A stretch of 5,740 nt of DNA from an uncultured Chloroflexota bacterium (GTDB lineage Bacteria; Chloroflexota; Anaerolineae; Anaerolineales; Anaerolineaceae): the NCBI GenBank assembly GCA_902795255.1, contig CADBKS010000186.1, forward strand, positions 1 to 5,740. Direction: 5' to 3'. Each line of letters opens with the position of its first letter. The first letter of the stretch is position 1. Under the pieces are notes generated by a model. The model saw nothing but the letters and a program-made list of their open reading frames with translations. It was not told the origin of the DNA and ran no database searches. The translations under genes were made by a program, and so were the position numbers. Below are positions 5,411-5,740 of this stretch, piece by piece.

Positions 5411-5470
5411 GTTCCGCGGGTGCGGGGCGGACTGACATTCCCGGCCTGCAGTACGCAGGCACTGCGGAAC
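5411..5470 (+). other. Structured leader before the second HAD gene
   Basis: GTTCCGC (5411-5417) can pair with GCGGAAC (5464-5470) and GTGC (5420-5423) with GCAC (5459-5462). A small inner hairpin is formed by GCCTGC (about 5444-5449) and GCAGGC (5455-5460), which competes with the GCAC pairing. No known riboswitch class is recognised. It could be a minor regulatory fold or chance in a GC-rich gap. Confidence 0.3.
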
Positions 5471-5497
5471 GTTTTGATGAACGGATGGACGATGCGA

Positions 5498-5740
5498 ATG
5501 GAAAAAATCGGAATTCTCTGGGATCTGGACGGCACGATCGCGGATTCTGTCGATCTGTATTACGCGCCATACCTCCGCGTTTTTGAAAAATACGGTTTAG
5601 GCAGGCTTGACTGCACGGAGGATGAATATCGGAAAAAGTATTTCGGCTCCGATGTGGCGGTCTTTTTGAGGGACCATATCAAAGGCCCGATCTCCGATGA
5701 GCGGATGAAGGCGATGCGCTGGTGCGGTTTTACAAGGACG
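5498..5740 (+). CDS. HAD-superfamily phosphatase, phosphoglycolate-phosphatase-like, N-terminal part
   Basis: The start of a haloacid-dehalogenase hydrolase that runs off the right edge after 81 codons. Motif I is MEKIGILWDLDGTIADS, with nucleophile D9 and acid/base D11 and the ADS that follows in phosphoglycolate-phosphatase and beta-phosphoglucomutase relatives. The helical cap begins with VDLYYAPYLRVFEKYGL and continues to EDEYRKKYFGSDVAVFLRDH. Motifs II to IV lie outside the window. The start is uncertain: ATG 5498, 5492 and 5477 are all in frame, and none has a strong ribosome binding site; 5498 was chosen because it puts motif I at the usual distance. The last ten codons read MRWCGFTRT, unlike the family, while the frame starting at 5716 gives ALVRFYKD, a natural cap-helix sequence; a one-base loss near 5716-5720 is possible. 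Its substrate is unknown. Confidence 0.85.
   Translation, partial: MEKIGILWDLDGTIADSVDLYYAPYLRVFEKYGLGRLDCTEDEYRKKYFGSDVAVFLRDHIKGPISDERMKAMRWCGFTRT

Noticed and set aside
5507..5516. Third copy of ATCGGAATTC matching the start of the cassette's left end (761-770)
   Set aside because: It encodes part of the conserved IGIL strand before the HAD motif I, so the match is most likely chance.
1..5740. CRISPR array, rRNA, transposase or diversity-generating retroelement parts
   Set aside because: No regularly spaced repeats, rRNA signatures, DDE or serine/tyrosine recombinase motifs, or reverse transcriptase were seen. The four-helix-bundle protein is Avd-related, but there is no template/variable repeat or RT nearby.

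Overview
This window is bacterial, roughly 55% GC over most of its length, with strong AGGAGG-type ribosome binding sites, consensus sigma-70/sigma-A promoter elements and compact gene spacing. The GreA here (a tip reading ERLHSA...ENAELEAARNEQAFVEGRI) and the LysRS motif 2 (FRNEGVSYKHNPEFTQVEFY) remind me most of Chloroflexota, especially Anaerolineae. A Clostridia/Firmicutes member cannot be excluded. This placement is recalled family flavour, not a search result.

Layout. (1) 1 to about 380: the remains of an AT-richer (about 42% GC) minus-strand gene of unknown function that runs off the left edge. (2) About 382-759: the C-terminal part of a sugar ABC transporter permease with an EAA loop. 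The two fragments meet head to head, both lacking their N-termini, and composition changes sharply at the join. This is either a rearrangement breakpoint or an assembly chimera. (3) 761-1180: a four-helix-bundle protein of the 23S rRNA intervening-sequence family, bracketed by GGAATTC-rich inverted repeats. It looks like a small self-contained cassette. (4) 1199-1576: a small three-helix membrane protein resembling DUF4870/Tic20-like proteins. (5) 1616-1773: a complete tRNA-Lys(UUU) transcription unit with promoter, tRNA and intrinsic terminator. (6) 1815-2285: greA, followed by a perfect 28-nt palindrome and a second hairpin with a short T-run. (7) 2380-3159 (minus): a Cof-type HAD-IIB phosphatase, tail to tail with greA and head to head with lysS. 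(8) 3369-5327: lysS, a class II lysyl-tRNA synthetase with an extra C-terminal Trbp111/EMAP-type tRNA-binding domain, followed by a strong hairpin. (9) 5498 to the right edge: the start of a second HAD phosphatase of the phosphoglycolate-phosphatase type, with a possible frameshift close to the edge.

Functional themes. The core is an information-processing block: tRNA-Lys, transcript-cleavage factor GreA and lysyl-tRNA synthetase lie within 3.7 kb, with an opposed HAD phosphatase between greA and lysS. The tRNA is read by the UUU anticodon and carries A73, so it is the expected substrate of the neighbouring LysRS, whose added domain would bind tRNA non-specifically. The left part is accessory: transporter remnant, IVS-type cassette and membrane protein. 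No CRISPR array, rRNA, T-box leader or transposase was seen.
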